Shown here: positions 7,507 through 17,944 of the stretch, in pieces | Numbering within the stretch: position 1 is the stretch's first letter | How the letters are laid out: every line of letters begins with the position of its first letter | DNA from: Funneliformis mosseae | Lineage: Eukaryota > Glomeromycota > Glomeromycetes > Glomerales > Glomeraceae | Assembly (NCBI GenBank): GCA_910592005.1 | Contig: CAJVPP010001734.1 | Span: forward strand, 1-18,110 | Length of the DNA: 18,110 nucleotides | Reading direction: 5' to 3' | Notes under the pieces: model-generated | What the model saw: the letters and a program-made list of their open reading frames with translations, nothing else | Told to the model about the DNA's origin: nothing | The model's database searches: none | Made by a program: the position numbers and the translations under genes

Positions 7507-9463
7507 TATAAATTTTAACCAATTTAAATGATCTAATAAATTTATTTAACAAATTGAATCTGATTTTTTAATATTATTAAGATTAAATTAATATATAAGA
7601 TAATGTTTATATAATTGTATTAATTTATAAAAATTTTTTATTTATATTTATAAAATATAATTTAAAAAATTTTAATATTTTAAATTATTTGTATAATAAT
7701 TTAATAAATTTAAAAACCAAATTTTTATTAAATTATATTAATATAAAGTAATTAATCTTTTTCTTAATTATAAATTATATTTTTTTATATTTATAACTTA
7801 AGTATATAATTTGTTTATTTTGATTAAAATAAAAAACTTTTAATACATAAGTAATATATTCATCTTATTTACTATTAAATTAAATTAAAATTTTATTAAT
7901 ATTAAATAAAATATATAATATTTTATAAAGAAAAAATTATTTTAATAATTTAATAAAAATTTTTATATTTTTAATAATAAAAATCAAAGTTTTTTTTAAA
8001 AAAATAAAATTTTTAAAAATGAAAAAATGTATTTGTAATATCTATTATAATGTTTTATTTGTAACATCTTTTTTTATTTTTCTTAATAATAAATTATTTT
8101 AAATATTTTTATAAATAAGATTTTTAAATACAAAATTTAATTTAAAAAATTTTTACTTAATATATTAAAGATAGATTTATAGATAAAATTTTCAGTTATA
8201 AATAATTTTTTGAAATTTTTTTTTAAAAAAATTATTATTTTCGTTATACATCTGATCTTTTATTTTGATTTGCTAAATTATTAATATTACACTTGATCTT
8301 AAATTTTGATTAGATAAAATTAAGAGTATTACAAATAAGACATATAATATGATATTATAATTAGATTTATTCTTGAAAAATAAATTAATAATATTTTTTA
8401 ATAAAATTAAAAAATAACTTTATCACAAATATTTATTATTATAAATATTTTATAAACAGAAATTATTTAACCTCATAAAACTAAATATAAAAAACAAAAA
8501 AAAAAATTTCTAATTTTAATTAATTTTTTTAATTTTTAATAAACATTTTATGTTAACAAATTTTTTAAAAAATATTTTCTTTACCTTTGTAATATTTGAT
8601 TTTCTTAGCTAATAATAAATTATAATAAAACTAATAAAGTCATTGATAAGTTAAATATGATGGAAATCATAGATTAAAAAATGTTGAAAATGTTTTTAAT
8701 AAAATAAATATTCTAGAAAATCCTAATTTATTAAATTCTATTTTTAGATAATTCTTGAATATTTTTAAATTTATATAAAATAAAATAAACTTATTCTTTG
8801 CTAATATCTTTTAATTTAATAATAAATTTATCTTTACTAATTACAAACTAACTATTAATTTTATATATAATAATTCTTATTTTATTAATTTTACGTATAA
8901 GTCTAAAAAATAAAATATTTTTATTATTATAAAATTAAGTATTAATAATTCATATAGTATATTAATTAAAAAATATAAATATAATATCTTATTAAACAAA
9001 ATTTCAATTTAATATTAGAAAATAGAGTATTAAATATTAGAATTCTACATAGTTTAATGCTTTAATTTCATAATATGCTAAATTATTATTTACAATATAT
9101 TTAACAAACTTGCTAAAAACTTTCAAATTTTCCTACTAATTCAATTTTCTTTATTATATTAATAATAAAAAAAAGTTAATTTATGATCAAATATTATATA
9201 TCTAATATTAAAAATAGTATAGAAATTATTTCATTAATTTTGAGTCTTCATCTAAGTCTAAATATAAATTTTACATATTATTATTCTCTTAATATCTTTT
9301 ATTTAGATCTTTTATAGATACTCTTTTAAAGAAAAGATCAAATTTTACCATTAGATATAATAATAACTTTTCAAGTAATGATCATGAACAGATTCATAGT
9401 TAGTATTATTGTAAGACAATATTTTAGATATAATCTGAGATATATAAATTTAATATGAAATAG

Positions 9464-9515
9464 TTTAGAATATAATATATATTCTCAAAATATATATTAT
9501 CTATAGTATTCTAAA
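9464..9515. repeat. 52-bp imperfect palindrome
   Basis: TTTAGAATA (9464-9472) pairs with TATTCTAAA (9507-9515), and an inner TAATATATATT pairs with AATATATATTA after a 7-nt offset on the right side. Composition is almost pure A/T, so part of the pairing could be coincidental. Confidence 0.5.
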
Positions 9516-10837
9516 AATTCTTCTTTTTACATTAACATTCTAATATATAATAATAATTCTTTAAAAATCTAGATCTATAAATATAAAATCTTTTATGAGT
9601 TAAAAAAACTTAGTTAATAATCTCTAAATATAATAATATTAACTAATTTACATTTTCATTCACTTAAATAACATATATTATGATAAATAATCTTTTTTAT
9701 ATTTATATAATAAAAGAGAATAAGAATGAAAAGAAGTTAAATAAAATATAGATAAAATTAAATAAATAAAAAAACAATAAAGTTAACAATAGGCTAAAGA
9801 ATAATAGATTTAAATCATTACTAGAATGAATTTTTATGTAAAATAATATATATTTTTATATCTAAATATTTTAAGAATATCTCACAATATATAATCTTAA
9901 TATTTCATATTATATTTCAAAATATCTTATAATAATAATATTCTATACAAATAAATACTTTTTAGAAAACAGATTGATAAACATAAAAAATACTTACATT
10001 TAATATACTAAATATTAAAACTTAATATAATAATATAACTAAATGCTTTTTCATTTAAAATCAAACTGTAGCTTATACAAATCCTTTATCGTATTATCAA
10101 ATAAAAATAGCTTTAAAATCAAAACTAATATAGAAAAATAGTCACAATTAAATAAAAAATACTAAAGAGATAAATAATAAATTTAATTTCTCACATTAAA
10201 TAAAAAAAGAAAAAATACTTTTTATAAATTAAAAATCATATTTTATTATTATTGACTAAATTATTTATGCTAAAGAAAATTTATTATAAAAATTATATAT
10301 TCAAAATAGCTTTCTTTATATATAAAATACAATTTAAATACTATATAATATAAAGTCTAACTTATTTAGTATTACAAAAAATTAATTTACAATTAATAAT
10401 TTTTTTAATGAGTTTATTATTTATCTTTATATTTTTCTTTCATTAAAAATCTAATAATTTAAAATTTTTACATTTATTCATTATATATTATAAATTTTGT
10501 GTAAAACCTTTAATAAAATTATCTATTAAATTAGTTTTAACTAATATATATTAATATTAAAAAATAAAATTATTGTTCAAATTCATTTACTAATATCCTA
10601 AGGTTTTTAATTATAGTAGATTAATTACACCTATATTAATAGTTTCGTTTTATAAATATACAAATTCTTATTATCTTTTGTAAAGAATAAAATATAAATT
10701 AATTCTAATGATAAAATAGCTTAATCTTGAACTATAAGTATTGTTGCTTGAATATAATGTTCTAGTTTTTAAAATGATTTAATTATAAAATTTAACTTTA
10801 GATATGTAATACCTTATTTTTAAAATACTTTATACTA

Positions 10838-10839
10838 TA
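10838..10839. repeat. TA target-site duplication, left copy
   Basis: TA immediately outside the left terminal inverted repeat of the pogo-like element. The matching copy is at 12719-12720. Confidence 0.7.
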
Positions 10840-11069
10840 AAGTACTAACTAAACTACCCTGGGGTTTTACAAATCTACCACCAATTTTGTAAAGTACCTG
10901 GGTAGTTTAATTAGGGGTATTTTGATAGAAGAGGGATTTTTAATCGGAATATATGTAATATGTAGATCAATATATATAATATACTGTATATTATAAGTAC
11001 TATTAAATTTTTTGCATATTTTTTATCACGTTTTACTTATATTATATTTCACGATTTTTTTTTAAAAAA

Positions 11070-12507
11070 ATGGTTGTTAAAGAAAACTAAAAGTCTAAAT
11101 GTTCTAGAGTTACTTTAAAAAAAGATGACAGTGATGTGTACGTGAGAAGTTAATGGATTTGCATTATTTATAATGTTCAAATAGTATTTGTGCAATAGTA
11201 AAACATTTTGGTTTAGAACCAAGCTAAATTTGTGATTGGAGAAATAAAAAAGACCAACTAAAGTCTTCAGCATCTCATTTATTAAAATTACATGCTAGCA
11301 AACAACCTTTTTTTTCAGAATTAGATCAAGAATTAGCAGAATAGATCACTAGTTGTTGTGTACAAAGTTTACCAGTCACTAGAAATATAGCAACAAAAAA
11401 AGCTAAAGAGCTTTCACAAACTGAAACATATCAAGAAAAGTATCTTACAATTTCTTTATTCAAATTTTCACAAAAATGGATGAATTGCTTTTATAGTCCA
11501 TCATAATTTTTCAAATAGGTGAAGAACAACAGTATCTCAAAATTTACCAAAGAATTTGCTTGAAAAATAACAGAATTTCTTAAGTTTTGTTCTTTATAGA
11601 AGAATATAACATGATTATCCACTTCAATGTATTGTAAATATGAATGAAACTCCTGTTACTTTTGACTTACCTAATTTTTATACTTTAGAAAAGCGTGATT
11701 TTAATACTATTAGTATTAAAACTATAGAACATAAAAGAAGTATACTTATAGTTATGTTAGGTTGTATGGCTGATATGTCAAACTACCTCCTGTTATTATT
11801 TTTAAATTGAAAAATAAATCTCAAGAAGATTTTTCTAATGATATATTTATTAGAACTAATGCAAAAGGATAGATTAATGAAAAAAAAATAATCTGATAGA
11901 TTAATAATATTTGGCCTAAAAGAACTCCTAATCAATTATTAAATCCTAGATCTCTTCTTATTTTAGATTCTTTTCGTAATCATTTAGTTGATTCTGTTAA
12001 ACAAAAATTAGATGAAGTTCATACTAATATTGCAGTAATTCTTGATGAATTAATATCTAAATTGTAACCTCTTGATGTAGCAGTTAATAAAAGCTTTAAA
12101 TCTAATATAAGTATCAGTTATTAATTTACTGTTATATTTATTATAATATAAATTAAAAAAATTAAAAATTTCTTTTTTTTAATATATAGGTTCGTGAACT
12201 TTATAATAATTGGATGACAAATAAAGTTCATGATCTAACTTTAGTTAGGCGTATCAAAAAACTATCATATTCTTTGGTATCTTCATGGGTAAAAGATGCA
12301 TAAGAGAAGGTTGATTCAAATTTAATTCATAAATCATTTAAATGTTGTGTAATTTCAGTTAAAACTGATAGTTCAGAAGATGATATGATTTTTGATTATG
12401 ATGATCTTATGGTAAATAAAGATAAAGAAAATGAGTTATCAAATAAAAATGATAAAGAAAATAATGATAATGATGAAATTGAGTATAATAATTGGAATAA
12501 TCTTTAA
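11070..12507 (+). pseudogene. Decayed pogo-type transposase (CENP-B-like HTH plus DDE domain)
   Basis: The enzyme would bind the element ends and catalyse cut-and-paste transposition in the nucleus. From ATG 11070 a basic start (SRVTLKK) leads, after a frame change, into a helix-turn-helix remnant (IVKHFGLEPS, then CDWRNKKDQLKSSASHLLKL) and a CENP-B-type DNA-binding part (ELSQTETYQEKY, FSQKWMN). The DDE core is clear: NMNETPVTFDLP, IVMLGCMAD, LPPVIIFKLKNK, SLLILDSFRNHLVDSVKQKL and PLDVAVNKSFKS. The C-terminal part reads VRELYNNWM then SFKCCVIS and an acidic tail. The first catalytic Asp is replaced by Asn (codon 11643-11645, GAT to AAT); the second (11966-11968) and third (12074-12076) remain. 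There are more than ten in-frame stops, mostly at former Trp (TGG) or Gln (CAA) codons, and frameshifts near 11515 and 11775. An intron interrupts the gene at about 12107-12189. Confidence 0.85.
12107..12189 (+). other. Remnant intron inside the pogo transposase
   Basis: A non-coding insert separates ...NKSFKSN from VRELYNNWM. It ends with a pyrimidine-rich stretch and TATATAG (acceptor at 12189). Keeping the frame requires the donor at 12107, where ATATAAGT stands for an ancestral GTATAAGT (one G-to-A change), giving 83 nt. The alternative GT at 12111 gives 79 nt but breaks the downstream frame. Confidence 0.6.
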
Positions 12508-12720
12508 ATTTACTTAATTTCATTCATTTTGTATAAAATTATAATTTTGAATAAAGATAATTTGCTTTTAACTTGTTTGATATATATTTTTATTGATAAT
12601 TTATTAAATTTAACTAAAAAAAAAAAAAATCACCCATATATACTACCTGAGGTTTTTACAAAATTTCAGCCAAAACCTTGAAGGAGTAGTTTACATAGGG
12701 GTAGTATAGTCAGTGCTCTA

Positions 12721-13129
12721 CGGTATTTTAAAAATTTACTTATTAAATATAGATCTAATAATTACAGAATAGATTAGTATATGATATCTTATATAAATTG
12801 ATTTTCTGATAAGATAATTTATCAAAAATGGATTATTATATTTTATAAAAAGGATAAAAAAGAATTTAATTAAATTATTTTAATTAAAAATCTATAAAAA
12901 AGTTGTTATATTAACTGAATTTGAACTTTAAGTTAAATTTCTTGAAACATCTAAACAAAAATTTAAATTTAATAAATTAGAAGAAATAAAATGATAATAT
13001 TTAAATAATATAAAAGTAAATAGATTATTTTGATTAAGAAGATTGACTTTTTTGATTATAGTAGTTAATTATACAAATTTTATAGCTTTTTTGATTATTG
13101 AAAAAAAATGTGATGTTTTTGATTATTAA
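12721..13129. other. A+T-rich stretch between the pogo element and the LTR-like sequence
   Basis: No gene was recognised. A weak plus-strand reading at about 12901-13126 (contains VKFLETSKQKFKFNKLEEIK and NYTNFIAFLIIEKKCDVFDY) has only a few stops per 70 codons and could be the end of an eroded coding repeat. No family assigned. Confidence 0.35.
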
Positions 13130-13654
13130 TGTTGATAATATCACATATGTGTGATATCTTAATATTTTTTATAAAATAGCAGATATTCATTGTCAATAAA
13201 GCAATTAACCAATCATAATAAAGTTATGTGAATGACGCAATATAATGACTCTTAATTCAGAATTCTGAAAATACTGAGAATTCTGCGAATTTTGAAAATA
13301 TGAAGGATTTACGTAATTCTAAAGATCTTTCAAATACTGATAATAATCCTAATTTTATGAATTAAATAAAGTTTAAGAATATTTAGTGTTATACTTATTA
13401 TATTTTATATTTTATTATTTTACATATTTTTATTATTCTTAATATATTTATTTTACTTATATTTTATTTTACTAAATTAGTTAATTATAGTATAGTAATT
13501 AATTAGCTATAACAAAAGAAATTTTGTATAAATAAATAGACTTTTTGCTTATGTTGTAAATTAACTCTCTTACAAATATAAAGTTTCAATATTAATAAAG
13601 AAATTATTTAAACTTATATCTTTTTGCCTCTTTGTATCTTCATATAGTTTAACA
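13130..13654 (+). mobile_element. LTR-like sequence, probably solitary retrotransposon LTR
   Basis: The sequence starts TGTTGATAATATCACATATG and ends TTTAACA, giving TGTT...AACA termini. Near the start is an almost perfect palindrome, ATATCACATA/TGTGTGATAT. A TATA-like box TATAAATA (13527-13534) precedes an AATAAA signal (13594-13599) by about 60 nt, the usual U3-R-U5 order for plus orientation. No second copy, integrase or reverse transcriptase is visible in the window and the 5-bp flanks do not match (ATTAA versus TGATC). An alternative 3' end is 13886 (TTCACA), just before TGATATCATAA, which resembles a decayed initiator-Met primer-binding site. The A+T bias makes exact borders uncertain. 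Confidence 0.4.
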
Positions 13655-14352
13655 TGATCCTTACACATTATTTGTAATTGAGTTTATCATCTGAATTCTT
13701 TAATTATATTATTTATAATCTTGTCTTTCAAGTTTTTATACTTGATAGATTTGTTTAAGTCTAACACATAAATTTAGTAAAGTTAAGAGTTAGGCAGATC
13801 CTAACATCTTGATTGCAGTAGACTGCAGTTAGAAATTTTGAGTAGAAACTTGATAACATGACTACCCTGAGTTGAAAAATTTCACAGTGATATCATAAAT
13901 TATTAAATAATTTTCAAGAAACAGCTTCATTTTTTATTTCTAATAATTCTTTTTTTAAACAAAATTATTTGTTTTCTGTTTTAATTCTAACACTTTCTTT
14001 TGCTTATTCAATAAATTTTAACAATCATCATATTATTTATTTTTAATATTTAAACTGCTTTTGAACTTTATAATTTTATATTTTACCTTTATTATATTAT
14101 ATACGCATTCATTTTTAACAAAAAAAAAATTTTTTCATCATGATCATAAGTAAATTATAATTAAACTTGTATTTTAGCTGATAATCATATTTGAATAATT
14201 CTTATGAAAATATAAAATTTTCTCCTATTATTAAAATAGATCCTTTTAGCTTTATTATAATATTCTTTAATATACTTATCTAATTATAAATATATATATC
14301 TATATTAACTGATAATAGTAAAGTATATTAAAATATTATTTTAATTTAAAAC
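13655..14352. other. Spacer between LTR-like sequence and MULE remnant
   Basis: Mostly A+T-rich, no gene. GTTAGG-5 nt-CCTAAC forms a small hairpin near 13786-13805. At 13861-13886 the sequence ACTACCCTGAGTTGAAAAATTTCACA resembles the inner end of the pogo-like element (ACTACCTGAGG...AAAATTTCA at 12642-12667). Part of 14100-14352 should be the trailing end of the MULE, but I could not find its terminal repeat. Confidence 0.4.
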
Positions 14353-14624
14353 TTACCATAAATAAAAACTATTATTTGTCATTATAGATATATTTTCTAA
14401 AATTTATGCTATTTGTCATAATCTCTCACATAGATTTCAAAGTTATATACCATCATAATCATCTTAAATTAATCTAATTGTTGCTTCTAGAACTAAAACT
14501 TTATAAATATAATTCTTTAGTTTTAGTGAAGATGATTATCTGATACAAAAAATCAAGATGAAATAAACATCTCAATTAAAACATTAATAATATAAAATAA
14601 TCCTTTAGGCTTATAGCATCCTGG

Positions 14625-14689
14625 CTATAATAAATAAATTAATTAAGTAATAAAATAAATAAACAAGATATAATAATTATAATTATTAC
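14625..14689 (-). other. Intron in the MULE remnant (65 nt, GT-AG)
   Basis: Donor GTAATAATT directly after FEIFQ, acceptor TTTATTATAG directly before PGCYKPKGLFYII. Both exon edges are in phase 0. Confidence 0.65.
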
Positions 14690-16041
14690 TTGAAAGATTT
14701 CAAATTTATTCATATATATCATTAGTAGAATAGCTTTTTTTTCTAAGTTTATTATAAATAGAAAAGGCAAAGTTCTGATAGTAACTAAAAGATTTTCTGT
14801 TAATTATTTTTAAAAGCTTTTTTTTAAAATTAAGAATTTGTGAAGATAATTGATCAAAGTCTATAAATTTTGGATATCTATCTAATAAACTAATAGGGAT
14901 AATTTGTGCTTCTGTATAATACTGAAAATAAAATTCTTGTCTATCTGATTCTATTATACTAATAGTAACAATTCGTAATGATTGTAATTTAACCTGCAAT
15001 TTTTCTGATAATATATTTAATAATTCATTACAATATAAACACAAATCTTTGTGTATATAATTTCAGCAGGTTTATTGATTTAGATTATTAGTATTTATAA
15101 AAAATCTTGAAAATATATCACGGTGAACTTGATAAATTAAATGAAGTTGATGATGATGCAAATAAATTTAATTGACTGTCATTTAAAATAAATATTGACA
15201 TTAATAAAATATAATAGTAAATATGCTATTAAAATTGATTACAACTTATTATTTTCTTCTGATAAAAACTATTTTGTCTAAAAAAAATATTATTTGATAT
15301 TCTGCTTCATTTTTTAGGTTTTGAAGAGTATTTAAAAGAAATATTTAAATTTGATTTAGTTTTTCTATTCAATTCTTCTGGCTGAAATAAATCATTAAGT
15401 ACTTGAGATGGTTTATTTATAGGATAAAAAATTTTATTTTCTATTTATTTATAAAAAATAGATTTTAAATATTATTGTATACAAAATAAATATAAAATAT
15501 CTATATAATACTTTACTATATATGTTATATAATTGAATAATTTTTTGAAAACCATCTTCTATAATACCTTGATAAATCACATAATTTTTCAAATTTGCAA
15601 GAATTACACACTCTTTATTTTGAAAATATATTACTAGTTATTCCTTTGTTTCATCAATAATTTTCGCAACCCCTTATTTCTTTGCATTTTTATATAATTC
15701 TGCTGTATGATAATATCTACATTTATCTTATATTGAGCTGTCCTAAATATATTCCTAACAAATGCATTTATCCATAATAATATTACAAATATAAAATTCA
15801 GGTTTAGCTTGTACATCTTTTATTAAAGGTTTCGCAAGACTATTCACCATTTTTATTAACTTTTGTAATATATATTTGTCAATCTTGATTATTTCATTAT
15901 TATAGAAAGATCTAAACAAATTATTTGAGTTTTTTTTTACAAAAAAAATATCTGGCATTGATGATTTTTCCACTAAATTAAACAGAAAAACTAGTTGTCT
16001 TTGATTTACTTTTTGCAATTTATCTGAATATAAATTATTTT

Positions 16042-16105
16042 CTATAAATATAATAGTTATTTAATAATTATATGAAATTTAATCAACATTTAAAAATAGA
16101 AATAT
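16042..16105 (-). other. Probable intron in the MULE remnant (64 nt, donor mutated)
   Basis: The non-coding stretch between FNTQTIEQQ and ENNLYSDKLQKVNQRQL ends in TATTTATAG. The expected donor position reads ATATTTC, one G-to-A change from GTATTTC. Confidence 0.4.
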
Positions 16106-16520
16106 CTGTTGTTCAATTGTTTGAGTATTAAATAACATAACTAGTTCAGATTCAAAAATATTTGGTTCACTTTCATCTGTTATTGTATAATAATAGAATT
16201 TTATTCTATACATACATTCTAAAAATGTTAATGCAATTTAATTACTAGTATACATAAATTCTATTGTTCTATTAATTCATTCTGTAAAATTATTAGTAGC
16301 CTATATCATTTATTATGGTTGGAATTCAACCTACATCTATAAAGCTCATTTGCCATTCAAAATACATTCAGTTCTTTGATAAATCATTTATTATTTTTTC
16401 TCTCTTAATTTTTCTATAGGTAGAATATTAATAAATTTATTAAAAAGTTTAACCATTTTAAATGCAGCTGCTTCAGTTTAACATCGTTCTACAAGTTTAA
16501 ATGCTAATGTGATTGGATAT

Positions 16521-16583
16521 CTAATATAAAAAAAAATTAATAATATATAATAGTACAATTATAAAATTTAATTAAGATATTAC
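16521..16583 (-). other. Intron in the MULE remnant (63 nt, GT-AG)
   Basis: Donor GTAATATC, acceptor TTTATATTAG. Removing it in phase 2 restores RYPITLAFKLVER, a conserved block of the family. Confidence 0.7.
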
Positions 16584-16889
16584 CGAAATTGTGTTAGTAT
16601 ATACTAATTATTAAGATTTTTTCATATGTTTTCATCATATGAAATCAGCATAATATTGATCTACATAGTATATTTTAAATTGCAAGTTTTGATGGTCGAT
16701 GTTTGTCAATCATTGCATATAGTTTCTAATTATCATTTTGACATTTATGAACTCGTTGAAAACTATTACTTGATAATAAATTCTCATAATACTATCTATG
16801 TTGACATAATGTATCATTGTAAGGAATATTTTTTTTAATGGCATTAATCGACAATTTTATAGTTAAACTGTTTTCTTTATTGCTTAATG

Positions 16890-16967
16890 CTGTTAAAAAA
16901 ATTTTAAATAAATAAATTAACTTGTCAATTAAAAATTACTTCTATTTTATAATCAAAATATAATTAC
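16890..16967 (-). other. Intron in the MULE remnant (78 nt, GT-AG)
   Basis: Donor GTAATTATA after ...PFTFG, acceptor TTTTTAACAG. Removing it in phase 1 joins PFTF to ALSNKENSLTIKLSINAIKK in one frame, as expected for the family. Confidence 0.75.
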
Positions 16968-17944
16968 CAAATGTAAAAGGTAATGCATAATCAGTTTTAT
17001 TTTCAATAATTATTGATAATACTGAGGTACAATCTATATTCAAATCATATTTTCCATTAATACCAACACAATTTGTTTATAATCATGACTATTCTTTAGC
17101 CAAAATTCATTTGAAAATGTTAAATGATAATATCAATCAGGCGAATCAGTAGGTTAATTTAGATTTGCAACTTAATAATATAATATTTAACCATAAGGTT
17201 TTAATTTATTATTAATTAAGTTATTAAGTTGCATCTATGGGCCTAATTTATCTTTAAACTTTTTATTATCTCTTTTAATAAATTGCTGAAGCTTACTATT
17301 ATCACAAATTAAGCGCTAATTTGTTAAAGATTTGGAAATTGTATCTTCTGAAGTACCATTAAGTAGAGCTAATATTTTAGCTTTAATTCCTTTTGCATTT
17401 CTATGGTCTGCCCTTCTGCTAATTGCTATTGAATCTCTAACAGTATAGGTTAGATTAATGCGAGAAATTTTTGGTATATTAGTAGTTATATATTATGCTG
17501 GATTATGATTTCCTTGAATGCTAATTCATAATGGAGTTTCTGAATTTAACCATGATAAATAGCATTCAGAAATAACTTTAACTTTGCATAAATGTATATC
17601 ATTTGCATTTTTCAAATTTTTAGGTAGATATAATTTTCACATGATTCAAGACAACTTCCAATACAATTACATAAGCGTTGATAAGTATTTCCATCTCCTG
17701 AACAGTACATAACCCAATACCAACATTGCCAATCTTTATAAATTCTTAAGCAGCGGTCAAATATAATAATAAGAACGCAAATGAAAAAGAACCACACCAT
17801 AAATCTCATAAACTGTTCAAACGAAAACCCATCCTTCTATTCTCAGACGAAAGAAAATCTTATATTATAAGACACATGATTTGGATCTACATTTGATCCA
17901 AGTGACGTCTTCTTTAATAAACGTAAAGTATTTGTACTATTCAT

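Larger units (their letters stand above)
5461..10837. other. Long extremely A+T-rich gene-free block
   Basis: More than 5 kb of nearly pure A/T with almost no CpG. Stops occur every few codons in the frames I read. It holds palindromes, a small inverted-repeat element and one MITE (listed separately). A faint protein-like minus-strand reading occurs around 9240-9360 (contains KFDLFFKRVSIKDLNKR and NLYLDLDEDSKLMK), suggesting a heavily eroded coding repeat; I cannot name it. The block is best explained as old repeats eroded by C-to-T change, or as an A+T-rich heterochromatic block. Confidence 0.6.
10840..12718 (+). mobile_element. Complete but inactive pogo-like DNA transposon (1879 bp)
   Basis: Terminal inverted repeats of 20 bp: AAGTACTAACTAAACTACCC (10840-10859) and, at the right end read inverted, GAGCACTGACTATACTACCC (12699-12718), 16 of 20 identical. 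TA dinucleotides flank both ends (10838-10839 and 12719-12720), the target duplication of the Tc1/mariner/pogo superfamily. Three of the four mismatches are transitions with the A/T base in the left copy. Each end also carries an internal inverted repeat of the terminal motif: 10851-10873 pairs with 10886-10908 (19 of 23), and a weaker pair lies at about 12641-12656 and 12671-12692. The interior holds one decayed transposase in plus orientation. It is inserted in older A+T-rich DNA. Confidence 0.85.
14353..17944 (-). pseudogene. Decayed MULE-type transposase with SWIM zinc finger and RTC4-like C-terminal region
   Basis: Read on the minus strand from ATG 17944-17942, about 1,080 codons after removing introns. 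The N-terminal part reads KTSLGSNVDPNHVSYNIRFS and a Cys-rich NTYQRLCNCIGSCLESCEN. The linker has RINLTYTVRDSIAISRRADH and QQFIKRDNKKFKDKLGP. The MULE DDE core follows: VGINGKYDLNID (first Asp now Asn, codon 17058-17056), YAMIDKHRPSK, LC*FHMMKTYE, RYPITLAFKLVERC and TNNFTE (catalytic Glu at 16282-16280). Next come FESELVMLFNTQTIEQ and a SWIM-type finger (CIC at 15766-15758, CRYYH at 15721-15707). The C-terminal part (CLYCNELLNILSEKL, GYP-like YPKFIDFDQLSSQI, FEIFQ/PGCYKPKGL, KVLVLEATIRLI) resembles the RTC4-like domain. Many stops fall at expected Trp, Gln or Arg codons. Three GT-AG introns are still recognisable. It would have moved the element in the nucleus; it cannot work now. Confidence 0.8.

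Noticed and set aside
5461..10837. Mitochondrial DNA origin for the A+T-rich block
   Set aside because: No mitochondrial gene, tRNA or rRNA is visible, and a TA-flanked MITE plus a pogo insertion with spliceosomal intron indicate nuclear DNA.
13655..13666. Primer-binding site directly after the LTR-like end
   Set aside because: TGATCCTTACAC matches TGGTATCAGAGC poorly; a better candidate lies at 13888-13898.
15634..15816. Separate minus-strand open frame of 60 codons
   Set aside because: Alternative frame over the SWIM region of the MULE remnant; the conserved CRYYH block is in another frame.
16626..16838. Plus-strand open frame of 70 codons
   Set aside because: Antisense shadow of the MULE core (YAMIDKHRPSK block lies on the minus strand).
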